The notes below the pieces were generated by a model that saw only the letters and a program-made list of their open reading frames with translations, was not told the DNA's origin and made no database searches. The translations under genes and the position numbers were made by a program. Shown one piece after another: positions 39,730 through 50,107 of a stretch of DNA of 64,000 nt. Within the stretch, counting starts at the first letter, position 1, and the number at the start of each line of letters is the position of its first letter. Source of the stretch: JALYOK01 sp963840785 (GTDB lineage: Bacteria; Pseudomonadota; Gammaproteobacteria; Burkholderiales; JALYOK01); NCBI GenBank assembly GCA_963840785.1, contig CAWJAF010000003.1, forward strand, positions 620,001 to 684,000, given 5' to 3'.

Positions 39730-40763
39730 GCGGTTCTCCCCTTGTTGATGTCCTTTATTTCTTGTTCTAGCTGCTCTACTCGATTTATAAGTTGTTCGAT
39801 ACGTCGAATATGGGCAGTCGCTTTAAGCCACTCGCGATTGCGCATGTGCGGCAATCCACCGCTAAAAACCCCGGCGTGCAATATCGATTTTGTCACGAGG
39901 GTGCGAGCAGTTATCGTGACGGCATCGCAGATTTCCACATGCCCGACAATGCCTACACCACCGCCAATTTTACAATGGCGGCCGATCGATGTGCTACCGG
40001 CCACGGCTGCGCATCCGGCCATCACGGTATGTGCACCGATGCGGACATTGTGTCCGATTTGAATTTGATTATCGAGCTTGACGCCTTGTTCGATTATCGT
40101 ATCCTCAATCGCACCACGATCGATGGTGGTATTCGCGCCGATTTCAACATCGTCTTCGATTTTTACCCGACCAACCTGAGGAACCTTTATCCATCGATCG
40201 GTATCGTATGCAAAACCGAAACCATCCGCGCCTATCACGACGCCTGCGTGAATGATAACGCGATCGCCAATTTCGCAATGGTGATAAATAACGCTATTCG
40301 GATAGATTACACAATCGGCTCCGATGATCGAATCCGAGCCGATATGTACGTTGGGGTAAATCATCGTGCGCTCGCCGATCTTTGCGCCATGACCTACATA
40401 CGCGCCAGCTCCGATGACGGCAGAATTTGCTACAGTGGCATTCGCTTCGATTACGGCGCTCGTATGTTTACCCGCCGCACTTAGCGACGTTGGCAGGAAT
40501 AGCGCGGCAGTGCGCGCGAAATAAGCATACGGATTTGCGGCGATGATCCTCGGTAATGCGGTTAGCTCGCGATCGCTTGGCGCGACAATTACTGCACCGG
40601 CCTGGGTTGTGCTTAACTGCGCGCGATAAATTGGATTTGCTAAAAATGCGATTTGTTCACGTGTCGCTCGCGCCAAGGTACCTATGCTATGAACCAATGT
40701 CGCGCCATCGCCGACAACCTCGCCGCCAAATTGGGTTGCAATCTCATTGAGCGAGTAACCCAT
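39726..40763 (-). CDS. lpxD: UDP-3-O-acylglucosamine N-acyltransferase
   Basis: Adds the N-linked 3-hydroxyacyl chain in the third step of lipid A synthesis. The 345 residues are intact. An N-terminal uridine-binding domain (about 1-100, with IGTLARATREQIAFLANP) is followed by hexapeptide repeats (NATVANSAVIGAGAYVGHGA and onward). The catalytic histidine lies in NQIQIGHNVRIGAHTVMAG. A C-terminal helix with a heptad-like end (RRIEQLINRVEQLEQEIKDI) forms the ACP-contacting arm. The start is ATG 40763, 15 bases after the skp stop. Confidence 0.95.
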   Translation of the reverse strand: MGYSLNEIATQFGGEVVGDGATLVHSIGTLARATREQIAFLANPIYRAQLSTTQAGAVIVAPSDRELTALPRIIAANPYAYFARTAALFLPTSLSAAGKHTSAVIEANATVANSAVIGAGAYVGHGAKIGERTMIYPNVHIGSDSIIGADCVIYPNSVIYHHCEIGDRVIIHAGVVIGADGFGFAYDTDRWIKVPQVGRVKIEDDVEIGANTTIDRGAIEDTIIEQGVKLDNQIQIGHNVRIGAHTVMAGCAAVAGSTSIGRHCKIGGGVGIVGHVEICDAVTITARTLVTKSILHAGVFSGGLPHMRNREWLKATAHIRRIEQLINRVEQLEQEIKDINKGRTA

Positions 40764-40778
40764 TAAGCATCCGACGAT

Positions 40779-41279
40779 TTATTTTTCGCCGGTCAGCGCC
40801 TTTAGCACTTTATCGGTGATATCGATTTTGGTGCTTGCGAACACGGCATCTTGTACGATTAAATCAAACTTGTCGCTTTCGGCAATGTCTTTTATCACCT
40901 TGTTGGCGCGCTCCTGAACGCTCGCGAGCTCCTCGTTTTTACGCATATTCAAGTCTTCGCGAAACTCGCGCGTCTGACGCTGAAAATCACGATTGAGGTT
41001 AGCCAAATCGCGTTCCTTATTGCGCTTATCGGCCTCACTCATCGTCACACTTTCTTTCTCGACCTGCGTTTGCAAATCGCGGACCTGCTTTGCCATTTTC
41101 TGCAATTCAGCGTCCCGCGCCGCAAATTCTTTCTCCAACTTTTTCTGCGCCTTCTGTGCGGGACCCGCTTCGCGGAAGATTCTCTCCGTATTCACGAAGC
41201 CAACTTTAAGTTCCGCCGAAACGGCCTGCACTGAAACCAATGCGATCGCCACAACCAACAAACGAATAACTTGTTTCAA
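40779..41279 (-). CDS. skp: Periplasmic OmpH/Skp-family chaperone
   Basis: A periplasmic holdase for unfolded outer-membrane proteins on their way to BamA. 166 residues with signal peptide MKQVIRLLVVAIALVSVQAVSA, then LKVGFVNTERIFREAGPAQK and a long charged helical hairpin (about 45-130) typical of the tentacle trimer. It ends FDLIVQDAVFASTKIDITDKV. It lies between bamA and lpxD, the standard place, 24 bases after bamA. Confidence 0.93.
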   Translation of the reverse strand: MKQVIRLLVVAIALVSVQAVSAELKVGFVNTERIFREAGPAQKAQKKLEKEFAARDAELQKMAKQVRDLQTQVEKESVTMSEADKRNKERDLANLNRDFQRQTREFREDLNMRKNEELASVQERANKVIKDIAESDKFDLIVQDAVFASTKIDITDKVLKALTGEK

Positions 41280-41303
41280 ATTAAATCTCCTTCTGAAATC
41301 GTC

Positions 41304-43587
41304 TTAAAATACAGTACCTAACAAAAACTGAAAACGCTCGAGCCGGTCATCCGGTTTACGCTTAATCGGAATGCCGTAACTTAGCTTTAGCGGACCAATC
41401 GGCGAGAACCACGTCAGCGCAAGTCCTGTCGAATATCGGAATTCACCGACATCGAACTTCTCACCTTTACCGTAGACATTGCCACCATCAACGAACACAC
41501 TCAAGCGAACGGACTTATCGTCCTTTACCCGCGGCAACGGAAAAAATATTTCGACGCTGGCGACAACACGACGATCGCCGCCCAGGGCGCGATTGTCGTT
41601 ATCTTTGGGGCCCAATGAGCTCGTGGCAAAACCGCGAACGCTGGATACGCCACCGCCATAGAAGTTCTTAAAGAATGGCAATTCCTTATTATTTCGATAT
41701 CCGCCGCCATAGCCAATCTCGCCGTTAAGCATCAGCGTGAAGACGTTGGTCATCGGTATGAACCACTGATGTTGGTAGTTCAACTTGTAATAATTCAGAT
41801 CGCCACCCGGCAAACCAATTTCACCGTAAATTCGTTGATAGTTTCCTTTGGTGGGATAGAAAAAGCTATTTCGTAGTATCCCGTGCCCAGCCAATATCGC
41901 CCTTAAGCGTATTGTTCTTTTCGCCGAATTCATTGATATAGTCCAAATAGCGAAGCGGGCTGTCGCTGACTAACGAGATGTCACTGCGTTCGGCTGCCAG
42001 ACCAAAATTAACTGTGTCAGTTTCAGTTATGGGAATGCCATAACGAATTCCGGCACCGGTGGTTTTGATTTTGTAGTGATCGACATTTGAAAGCTGCGTG
42101 GTATCGTTGATACGGTGATAAATGTCAAAGCCGCGACTCACGCCGTCTACCGTGTAATACGGATTCGTATAGGAAAGCACGTAGGCGCGATTGGTCCGGC
42201 CGGAATTGACTTGAACCGACATTTGATTGCCGGTGCCAAATACGTTGCTCTGGCTCACAGAACCTTGCAAAACCAGTTTGTCGATATCGGAATAGCCTGC
42301 ACCGACCTGTATGCTTCCGGTCGAGCGCTCAGTAACATTGACATTGATATCGACTTGGTCGCTTGCACCCGAAACTGCTGGCGTATCAACTGTAACTTCC
42401 GAGAAGAAACCTAGTTTGTCGATACGCTCCCGTGAGCGCGTGACTTTTTCGGCGGAAAGCCATCCGCCTTCCATTTGACGCAGTTCGCGCCGAATGACCT
42501 CGTCACGCGTCTTAACGTTGCCGGTAATGTTGATCCGTCTAACATATACGCGCCGTCCCGGATCGACTTGAAATGTGAATACGACCGTTTTATTTTCTTT
42601 GTCAACATCGGGCGCCGCGTTGATATTGGAGAACGAGTAGCCGTCATTGGCAAGCCGATCCCCGATACGTTTAGTCGAAGCCGTCAACTCTTCACGAGAA
42701 AAAAATGAGCCGGGCTTTACCGAAATCATTTTGCGAACTTCTTCCTCAGAGATCGTTAAATTCCCGGCGACTTTCACATCGGAGACTTTATACTTCGGAC
42801 CTTCGACGATATTGACGGTTAGATAGATGTCCTGCTTATCGGGGGAAATCTGCACCTGAGTCGAATCGATATTGAATTCCAAATACCCTTGATTGAAATA
42901 AAACGATCGCAGGGTCTCCAAATCGCCGGATAGTTTTTGCTTCGAATATTGATCGTTTTTTGAAAACCAGGTCGAAAATCCCGGCGTTGATAATGCGAAC
43001 AAATCCAGTAACTCGCCTTCTTTGTAAGATTGGTTTCCGATGATGTTAATGCCGCGAATTCTTGCCACTTCGCCTTCTTCAACATTCAACGCAATAGCGA
43101 CGCGGTTGCGCTCCAACGGCGTAACCGTCGACGCGACTTCGGTTGAGTATTTACCGCGACTCAAGTATTGACGTTTTAATTCCTTTTCTGCTTTGTCGAG
43201 CAACGATTTATCGTAGATGCGCGATTCTGCTAGACCAATCTGTTTGAGCGATTCCTTTAATTCTTCGGCTTTAAATTCCTTCGTTCCATTGATATCGATT
43301 TGACCGATCGCTGGCCGCTCTTGAATCGAAACAATTAGCAAATCGCCATCTTGTTCGAGGCGAACATCGGAAAAAAAACCGGTTGCATAAAGTGCTTTGA
43401 TTGCCGCCGACGCTTTTTCGTTATCGATTTCATCGCCAACTCGAACGGGCAAATAGCTAAACACCGTCCCGACTTCAATTCGTTGAATGCCCTCAACTCG
43501 AATATCTTTGACGACAAATGTCTCTATGGCCTGCGCGCCTATGGCATAAATACAGCATAGGGCGCCGACCAGCACGCGAAATTTCAT
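41304..43587 (-). CDS. bamA: Outer membrane protein assembly factor BamA (frameshifted)
   Basis: The core of the outer-membrane beta-barrel insertion machine. The span gives about 761 residues. It has a signal peptide (LVGALCCIYAIGAQA), then five POTRA domains (about 22-420, starting VKDIRVEGIQRIEVGTVFSY) and a 16-strand barrel with the conserved lid-lock motif VRGFATSSLGP in loop 6. The C-terminus ends in Phe (FQFLLGTVF), as expected for a Bam substrate. A frame change occurs at about 41885 in a run of A (WARDTTK then SFFYPTKG). Because the gene is essential in Gram-negatives, an error in run length is the likely cause. The start is ATG 43587, 6 bases after rseP. Confidence 0.94.
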
Positions 43588-43593
43588 AGATTG

Positions 43594-44953
43594 CTAACCT
43601 GTGATGAGGCGGTTGATATCGTTATAAAAGGCTATAACCATTAATCCAATCAGTAGCGCCAAACCAACTTGTTGGCCTGCCTCCATGATTTTTTCGGATA
43701 CCGGACTGCCTTTGATTATCTCGGCAATATAATACATTAAATGCCCCCCATCCAATAACGGTATGGGGAGTAAATTCAGAATGCCAAGGCTGATGCTAAT
43801 TACGGCAACAAAACTGATGAACTGGAGCAATCCCATTTGCGCGGTTTGCCCGGCATAGTTTGCGATGGTCACCGGCCCGCTTAGGTTTTTGATCGACATT
43901 TCACCAATAAGCATTCTCCCAAGAGACTTTAGGCTGAGCCAACTCATATCCCAGGTTTTGCTAATCGATTTCTTCAGTGACAAAAAAGGCGAATAACTTG
44001 CAATCGCGCGAAATTCGGGGCGATCCACTTCGCCGACTTTCGCGCCAATCACACCGGCTTTTCCAGTTCGCCCTCCTGGCGCGGCTTCGGGCGTCACCGT
44101 CAAGAGAATGACGGTTCCCTCGCGTCTGACCTGTATCTCCAAGGGCTTAGCAACACTCGCTTGGATGGTGCCGATAAATTGCTGGACGCCAGCCGGTAAC
44201 CGGTTGGCGATTAATTGCGACGACTTCGTCGCCGGCTAAGAATCCGGCTCGCAGCGCCGGGGTGTCCGGAATCACCTCGACAATTTGTACCCCGGGTCGC
44301 ACGCGATTTAAACCAAGTTTACCGAGCACATCACTTTCCAAGTCTTGGTCAGTAATTCCCTCGGGCTCAAGCAATCGCTCCCGGCGCTGCCCGGCCGAAT
44401 CTTCCGTCGTCACCGAAATCGCTTGCTGGCTTGCCAAGCGCGTGGTGAAGGCCCAGCCGACTTCATGCCAGGTCTGTAATGGTTCGCCATCGACGGCAAC
44501 AATTTTTTCGCCAGAAACAAAGCCGGCGTTTTGCGCCGCGCTACCTTTTGCAATTTCGCCGAGGACGGGTTGAGCGCCCGGCACGCCGACGATAAATAAC
44601 CACCAGAATAACAATATCGCCAGCAACAAATTGGCGAGTGGCCCGGCGACAACAATCGCGATCCGCTTCATGACATGCTGGCGATTGAACGCACGATGTT
44701 GCTCCGATTCCTGGACCGGTGCTTCGCGCTCGTCCAGCATCTTCACATACCCCCCTAGCGGAAACGCGCCCAGCGCCCATTCGGTTTGATCCGGGCCGAA
44801 GCGCTTGCTCAAAATGGGTTTGCCGAATCCGACTGAAAATCGCAGTACCTTTACGCCGCACCATTTCGCGACCCAATAGTGCCCCAGCTCGTGAATGACG
44901 ACGACAATGCCAAGCAAAACCGCGAACGCGGGCAGATACGATAACCAGTTCAT
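43594..44953 (-). CDS. rseP: Site-2 protease RseP (frameshifted)
   Basis: An intramembrane zinc metalloprotease that cleaves the anti-sigma factor RseA in the sigma-E envelope stress pathway. About 453 residues. The ATG at 44951-44953 is chosen because AAGGAG precedes it and MNWLSYLPAFAVLLGIVVV begins the first membrane helix. It carries HELGH (zinc), GFGKPIL, FPLGGYVKM, two PDZ domains (about 115-300) and the C-terminal NLLPIPLLDGGH. A frame change near 44190 is explained by one extra G: removing it gives TAGVQQFIGTI. The start overlaps the dxr stop (ATGA). Confidence 0.93.
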
Positions 44954-46164
44954 TGCGGTACTCCTTGGGATATCTTGGTTCGTGAACGTGCATGCGCAGA
45001 AATCCAATCGTGTGCGGCAAGCCGCGCCGCACTATCGGCACCAAGCACGTCCGTAAGTTGCCGAACCGGAGTCGGTGCGATTTCCCTTAAAACAAAATCG
45101 ATCACTGCCGGTATAGCGCGAAACGGCAATTCTTCGCGCAAAAAAGCATCGACAGCGACCTCATTCGCGGCGTTCAGCAGCGCTGTGGCCGTGCCGCCTG
45201 TACGCATCGCTTCATAGGCTAAGCCTACACACGGAAACTGATCGATTTTTAACGCTTCGAAATTAAGGGAGCCAATTTTCGCGAGATTAAGATCAGCGAC
45301 ACCGGCATCGATTCTTTCCGGATAACCTAGGCCGAATGCAATCGGCGTTCGCATATCCGGATTGGACAATTGCGCTAAAACACTGCCATCGCGGTAACTG
45401 ACCATTGAGTGAACAATGCTCTCCGGATGAATCAATATTTCAATTTGATCGGGCGCGGCATCGAACAACCAACATGCTTCGATCATCTCCAAACCCTTAT
45501 TCATCATGGTCGCCGAGTCGACAGAAATCTTCTTGCCCATCACCCAATTCGGATGTTTGACCGCTTGTGCTGGCGTAACGCTTTCGAGATCCGCCGACGC
45601 CATAGTACGGAATGGCCCCCCCGACGCGGTGAGAATGATGCGCTTGACGCCGACGCTGGCAAGCCCCTCAGCTCGGTTAATTGGCAAGGCTTGAAACACC
45701 GCATTGTGCTCGCTATCGATAGGCAATAGCTCGGCGTGGCTTTCGCGTACAGCGTCCATCAATAAGGCGCCGGACATTACCAACGCTTCTTTATTCGCCA
45801 ACAACACCCGCTTGCCGGCGCGAGCCGCGGCCAATGTGGGTTGTAGTCCAGCGGCGCCGACGATCGCGGCCATGACGATGTCGACACGAGAATCGCTAAC
45901 GATCTGTTCTAATCCGGGAACGCCGAATAGAAGCGTAGTTTGCAAATTTTTCTTGCGTAAAAGTTGCTGGCAGGATTCAATTTTTCGTTCGTCGCATATT
46001 ACGGCGAAAACGGGACTAAAGCGTTCGCATTGCTCGATTAAGCGCTGGACATTGCCGTAGGCAGATAACGCGAATACCTTGAAGGCTTGGGGATGCCGCG
46101 CGACGACGTCAAGCGTGTTAACACCGATCGTACCGGTGGAACCGAGCAGCGAAACGTTCTTCAC
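44950..46164 (-). CDS. dxr: 1-deoxy-D-xylulose 5-phosphate reductoisomerase
   Basis: Makes 2-C-methyl-D-erythritol 4-phosphate, the committed step of the non-mevalonate isoprenoid pathway. 404 residues from GTG 46164, chosen because it places KNVSLLGSTGTIGVNTLDV at the N-terminus and overlaps the cdsA stop (GTGA). It shows the NADPH fold GSTGTIG, NKEALVMSG, the metal and substrate segment IDSEHNAVFQ, LTASGGPFR, and HPNWVMGKKISVDSATMMNK. The frame is intact. The nearby uppS uses the isoprenoid product. Confidence 0.95.
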   Translation of the reverse strand: MKNVSLLGSTGTIGVNTLDVVARHPQAFKVFALSAYGNVQRLIEQCERFSPVFAVICDERKIESCQQLLRKKNLQTTLLFGVPGLEQIVSDSRVDIVMAAIVGAAGLQPTLAAARAGKRVLLANKEALVMSGALLMDAVRESHAELLPIDSEHNAVFQALPINRAEGLASVGVKRIILTASGGPFRTMASADLESVTPAQAVKHPNWVMGKKISVDSATMMNKGLEMIEACWLFDAAPDQIEILIHPESIVHSMVSYRDGSVLAQLSNPDMRTPIAFGLGYPERIDAGVADLNLAKIGSLNFEALKIDQFPCVGLAYEAMRTGGTATALLNAANEVAVDAFLREELPFRAIPAVIDFVLREIAPTPVRQLTDVLGADSAARLAAHDWISAHARSRTKISQGVPQ

Positions 46165-46997
46165 AAAATGCCCCAAATCGATTTGCAACACATGAGCGCA
46201 AGTGCAACTACTGGCATGGTAGAGGTGAGGGAATCGATGCGATCGAGTATACCACCGTGACCCGGAAACAAGCTTCCGCTGTCTTTCTTGCCGCGCTGCC
46301 GTTTCAGCCACGATTCGAATAAATCACCCTCTATACTCAACACGACAATTAGAACAAATCCGACGATCATCAGCGGCAATCCCGTCAGCGACATTGTCCC
46401 GAAATATTGTCCCAACAATACGAAAATGATTGCGTACACAACGGCGATTCCGACGGCGCCAAAAGCGCCTTCCAGTGTTTTGCCTGGGCTAATATCCGGC
46501 GCTAGCTTTCGTTTTCCAAACGCCCGCCCACTAAAATACGCAGCGGTGTCGGCAAGCCAGATGATCCCCATGGCGAAAAATACATACAGTGGCCCAAACT
46601 GTTTTAGCTTGACTAACGCCGCCCAAAGCGGGATCAGCGCGACCGTTCCAAGTAGCAACACGACCAAATTGTTGGATATCTTGACCCGATTTTTGAGAAT
46701 GTAAGGGACGATAGCAAACCAAAAAGCAAGCGCAACGATGCAGAGCAACTGCGTGACGAATACGTTGGGTATGAGTACTTCGCCACCCGTGCACAGCGCA
46801 AAGGCACTGACCCCCATGGCCAGAGCAAACGAAATCGCCGCGATCTGAGAAAAATCGAAGAGCCGCGCCCATTCATGCGCTGCCATCAACATGAAGATAA
46901 GAATCAGCGCCGACCAATAGTGGGCTGGTAACCCAAATAGCGCCCAGAGGAACAGCGGAAAAACGACCGCGACCGTTAATAGGCGAGTACCAAGCAT
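46161..46997 (-). CDS. cdsA: Phosphatidate cytidylyltransferase
   Basis: Makes CDP-diacylglycerol from phosphatidate and CTP in the inner membrane. 278 residues with about eight hydrophobic segments and the C-terminal family signature SIEGDLFESWLKRQRGKKDS followed by LFPGHGGILDRIDSL, which contains the metal-binding acidic residues. The frame is intact. The stop overlaps the dxr GTG. The start is ATG 46997, 65 bases after uppS. Confidence 0.94.
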   Translation of the reverse strand: MLGTRLLTVAVVFPLFLWALFGLPAHYWSALILIFMLMAAHEWARLFDFSQIAAISFALAMGVSAFALCTGGEVLIPNVFVTQLLCIVALAFWFAIVPYILKNRVKISNNLVVLLLGTVALIPLWAALVKLKQFGPLYVFFAMGIIWLADTAAYFSGRAFGKRKLAPDISPGKTLEGAFGAVGIAVVYAIIFVLLGQYFGTMSLTGLPLMIVGFVLIVVLSIEGDLFESWLKRQRGKKDSGSLFPGHGGILDRIDSLTSTMPVVALALMCCKSIWGIL

Positions 46998-47062
46998 AAG
47001 TCGCTAAAAACCGGGCGCTGATAAAACACGCCTGAAGCGCTTAGGGAAAACTGTGCGCGCAA

Positions 47063-47839
47063 TCAGCCTAATGTCGCTTTGCCCGCATGCTCTGCCTGAA
47101 CCTGATCGCTAGTACGGCCAAAACGCCGCTCCCTAGACTGATAGGATTCAATTGCTGCATCGAACGCCGCGCCGTTGAAGTCCGGCCAAAGAGTATCGGT
47201 AAAGTGCAGCTCGGTATAGGCGAGTTGCCACAATAGGAAATTGCTAATACGTTGTTCGCCGCCGGTGCGAATGAATAAATCCGGTTCGGGCGCATAGTGC
47301 ATGGACAAATAAGGCACAAAGTCCGACTCTTCGAATCCTGTTGCGCGATCCGGATGGTCGCGCAACATCGATTGAACGGCCTGCATGATGTCCCAACGGC
47401 CGCCGTAATTCGCGGCGACGGTTAAGGTTAGACGCTTATTGTTTGCCGTGAGAGTTTCGGCATTTTGAATGAGATCGACGATCTTCTTATCAAAACGAGA
47501 TAAATCCCCCACCACCTTAAAGCGAATATCGTTCTCATGCAATTTTGAAATTTCCTGCTCCAGCGCGCTCAGGAACAATTGCATTAAAACGCTCACCTCT
47601 TCGGCCGGCCGTCGCCAATTCTCGCTGCTGAACGCAAACACAGTCAGATACTCGACGCCACGCTGAACGCAGCGGCGAATCGTCGCACGTAACGCATCCG
47701 CGCCCTTGCGATGGCCCGCAACACGCGGTAGATAACGTTGCTTCGCCCAGCGGCCATTGCCGTCCATGATGATCGCAACATGGCGCGGAATCGACGGTGA
47801 CGCGGGAACCTGCTGCGTTGGGCTAGAGAAAATCGCCAC
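47063..47839 (-). CDS. uppS: Undecaprenyl pyrophosphate synthase (cis-prenyltransferase)
   Basis: Elongates farnesyl diphosphate with isopentenyl diphosphate to give the C55 carrier for peptidoglycan and O-antigen. 258 residues with PRHVAIIMDGNGRWAKQR (catalytic Asp), GHRKGADALR, FAFSSENWRRP and the C-terminal PDLFIRTGGEQRISNFLLWQ and ELHFTDTLWPDF. The frame is intact, 37 bases after frr. Confidence 0.95.
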   Translation of the reverse strand: MAIFSSPTQQVPASPSIPRHVAIIMDGNGRWAKQRYLPRVAGHRKGADALRATIRRCVQRGVEYLTVFAFSSENWRRPAEEVSVLMQLFLSALEQEISKLHENDIRFKVVGDLSRFDKKIVDLIQNAETLTANNKRLTLTVAANYGGRWDIMQAVQSMLRDHPDRATGFEESDFVPYLSMHYAPEPDLFIRTGGEQRISNFLLWQLAYTELHFTDTLWPDFNGAAFDAAIESYQSRERRFGRTSDQVQAEHAGKATLG

Positions 47840-47876
47840 GGAATACTATTTCTTAGATGCTAGTTTGACGGACGTA

Positions 47877-48434
47877 CTACACCGTCATCATTTCTGCTTC
47901 TTTGGCCTGGCTGAGCTTATCAACCTCGGCGACATACTTGTCGGTCTGCTTTTGAATATCGTCCTGGGCGCGACGTTCGTCGTCCTCGGAAATCGTCTTG
48001 GCTTTCAGTGCGTCCTTAAGATGAGTAATCGCATCACGCCGGACGTTACGAATTGCAACGCGAGCATCTTCCGCTTCATGTTTAACGACCTTGGTTAATT
48101 CACGGCGGCGTTCTTCGGTCAGCGCCGGCATCGGCACGCGAATCAAATCGCCCTGAGCCGCGGGATTCAGCCCCAAGCCGGAATCGCGAATGGCTTTTTC
48201 CACCGTGGAGATCATCTTCTTTTCCCAGGGCTGAACACCAATCGTATGGGAATCAATCAGATTCAAATTTGCGACCTGGTTAATCGGCATCGGCGTGCCG
48301 TAATAATCGACTTTGATTTGCTCAAGCAGCCCTGGATGGGCACGGCCGGTGCGAATCTTTCCCAGCGAGACCTTAAAACTTTCGACGGTCTTTTGCATTT
48401 TCTGCTCGGACGTTTTTTTGATATCAGCAATCAT
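47877..48434 (-). CDS. frr: Ribosome recycling factor
   Basis: Splits post-termination ribosomes together with EF-G. 185 residues of the normal size, with VSLGKIRTGRAHPGLLEQIK near residue 25, YYGTPMPINQVANL, DLIRVPMPALTEERRRELTK and the charged C-terminal helix. The frame is intact and follows pyrH by 27 bases, the standard rpsB-tsf-pyrH-frr order. Confidence 0.96.
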   Translation of the reverse strand: MIADIKKTSEQKMQKTVESFKVSLGKIRTGRAHPGLLEQIKVDYYGTPMPINQVANLNLIDSHTIGVQPWEKKMISTVEKAIRDSGLGLNPAAQGDLIRVPMPALTEERRRELTKVVKHEAEDARVAIRNVRRDAITHLKDALKAKTISEDDERRAQDDIQKQTDKYVAEVDKLSQAKEAEMMTV

Positions 48435-48461
48435 GATTTACCTCACAAAGAATGATGACGA

Positions 48462-49178
48462 CTACGCGGTAACCATCGTACCTTCGTCTTCACCCATCAC
48501 CACGCGCTTCAACGCGCCGGCTTCGAAAATACTGAACACACAAATCGGTAGATTTTGATCGCGACACAGAGTCAGCGCTGTCGCATCCATCACCTTGAGA
48601 TTGCGGGTGATCGCATCGTCAAACGTAATATGCTTGAAGCGCGTCGCGGTTTTATCCAGCTTGGGATCAGCGGTATAAATGCCATCGACTTTCGTTGCTT
48701 TCAGCACAATCTCCGCTTCCATTTCGCGGCCGCGCAACGCCGCAGCGGTATCGGTCGTGAAAAAAGGATTGCCGGTACCGGCGCCGAAAATCACCACCTT
48801 GCCTTCTTCCAGATAGCGAATCGCTTTGCCGCGAATGTAAGGCTCGACCACGGGCTCGATATTGATTGCCGACTGCACCCGCGCGCTCAATCCGGCGACG
48901 CGCATGGCATCTTGCAACGCAATGGCGTTGATCACGGTTGCCAGCATGCCCATATAATCGGCCATGGCGCGATCCATGCCCGCAGCGCTGGACGACACGC
49001 CGCGAAAAATATTGCCACCGCCAATGACGACGGCAACCTGCACGCCCAAATCGATGATTGATTTGATCTCGGCGACGATGGCACTAATCGTTGCTTGATT
49101 AATACCATAACTGTCGCCGCCCATCAGGGCTTCGCCCGACAGCTTAAGAAGAATACGTTTGTATTTCGGCTCGGCCAT
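48462..49178 (-). CDS. pyrH: Uridylate kinase
   Basis: Phosphorylates UMP to UDP. 238 residues of the amino acid kinase fold, with KRILLKLSGEALMG, VAVVIGGGNIFRG, DYMGMLATVINAIALQDA and GAGTGNPFFTTDTAAALRG. The frame is intact. It follows tsf by 12 bases and is normally cotranscribed with it. Confidence 0.96.
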   Translation of the reverse strand: MAEPKYKRILLKLSGEALMGGDSYGINQATISAIVAEIKSIIDLGVQVAVVIGGGNIFRGVSSSAAGMDRAMADYMGMLATVINAIALQDAMRVAGLSARVQSAINIEPVVEPYIRGKAIRYLEEGKVVIFGAGTGNPFFTTDTAAALRGREMEAEIVLKATKVDGIYTADPKLDKTATRFKHITFDDAITRNLKVMDATALTLCRDQNLPICVFSIFEAGALKRVVMGEDEGTMVTA

Positions 49179-49190
49179 CGAGTTCCGGCG

Positions 49191-50074
49191 TTAAGCGCCT
49201 TTCACTGCGGCTGCAACTTCCGCGGCGAAGTCTGTTTGCTTTTTCTCGATGCCTTCGCCGACGACGTAAAGCACGAAGCGCGGCACCGACGCGCTTTTCG
49301 ACTTCAATAATTGCTCAATCGTTTGCTTATCGTCTTTCACAAATGGCTGGCCAAGCAGCGTCACTTCTTTCAGATATTTCGCAACACTGCCTTCGACCAT
49401 CTTCGCTACGATTTCCGGCGGCTTGCCGGATTCCGCTGCCTTTGCCATTGCAACATCGCGCTCTTTCTGAATCAATTCGGGCGAGACTTCTTCCTTTGTC
49501 AGCGACACAGGCTTGCTGGCGGCGATGTGCATGGAAAGATCTTTTGCCAAGCGCTTCATCACCACCGACAATATCAACCATCACGCCGATCTTTGCGCCG
49601 CCGTGAATATATTGGCTCAGTTTGCCCTTCGCTTCAATCCGCGCGAAACGGCGGATCGAGACGTTCTCACCGAGCTTGCCAACCAGCACCGTGCGCGTTG
49701 CTTCCACTGTCGCCCCGCTCAAACTCAAGCCAGACAACGCCGCAACGTCAGCTGGATTTTGCTTTGCGACCATACTCGGCCAAGTTTTTTGCGAACGCTA
49801 AAAAGTCTTCATTCTTCGCAACGAAATCCGTCTCGCAATTCACTTCGACAATCGTGCCGAGCTTTTGATCGCCGGCAATAAACGTGGAGACAACGCCTTC
49901 TGCGGCGATGCGTCCCGCCGCCTTGCTTGCTTTGCTGCCCAATTTCACGCGCAGAATTTCTTCCGCCTTCTCCATATCGCCATTGGCTTCGGACAAGGCC
50001 TTCTTGCATTCCATCATCGGCGCGTCGGTTTTCTCGCGCAGCTCTTTCACCATTCCAGCGGTAATTTCCGCCAT
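49191..50074 (-). CDS. tsf: Elongation factor Ts (frameshifted)
   Basis: The nucleotide-exchange factor for EF-Tu. About 294 residues. The N-terminal UBA-like domain reads AGMVKELREKTDAPMMECKK, and the EF-Tu-contacting TDFVAKNEDF follows. A frame change near 49775 (one extra T) leads to NPADVAALSG, and another near 49575 (GG where G fits, restoring DEALAKDLSMHIAA) leads to the C-terminal half. EF-Ts is essential, and the shifts are single extra bases, so consensus error is likely. It starts at ATG 50074, 33 bases after rpsB. Confidence 0.94.
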
Positions 50075-50107
50075 GTGCTTACCCCTAAAAAAATTAATTC
50101 GTATCGA

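Noticed and set aside
38756..40484. Long plus-strand open frames opposite lpxA and lpxD
   Set aside because: Hexapeptide-repeat genes commonly leave long antisense frames; the minus-strand genes are complete with catalytic residues and these have none.
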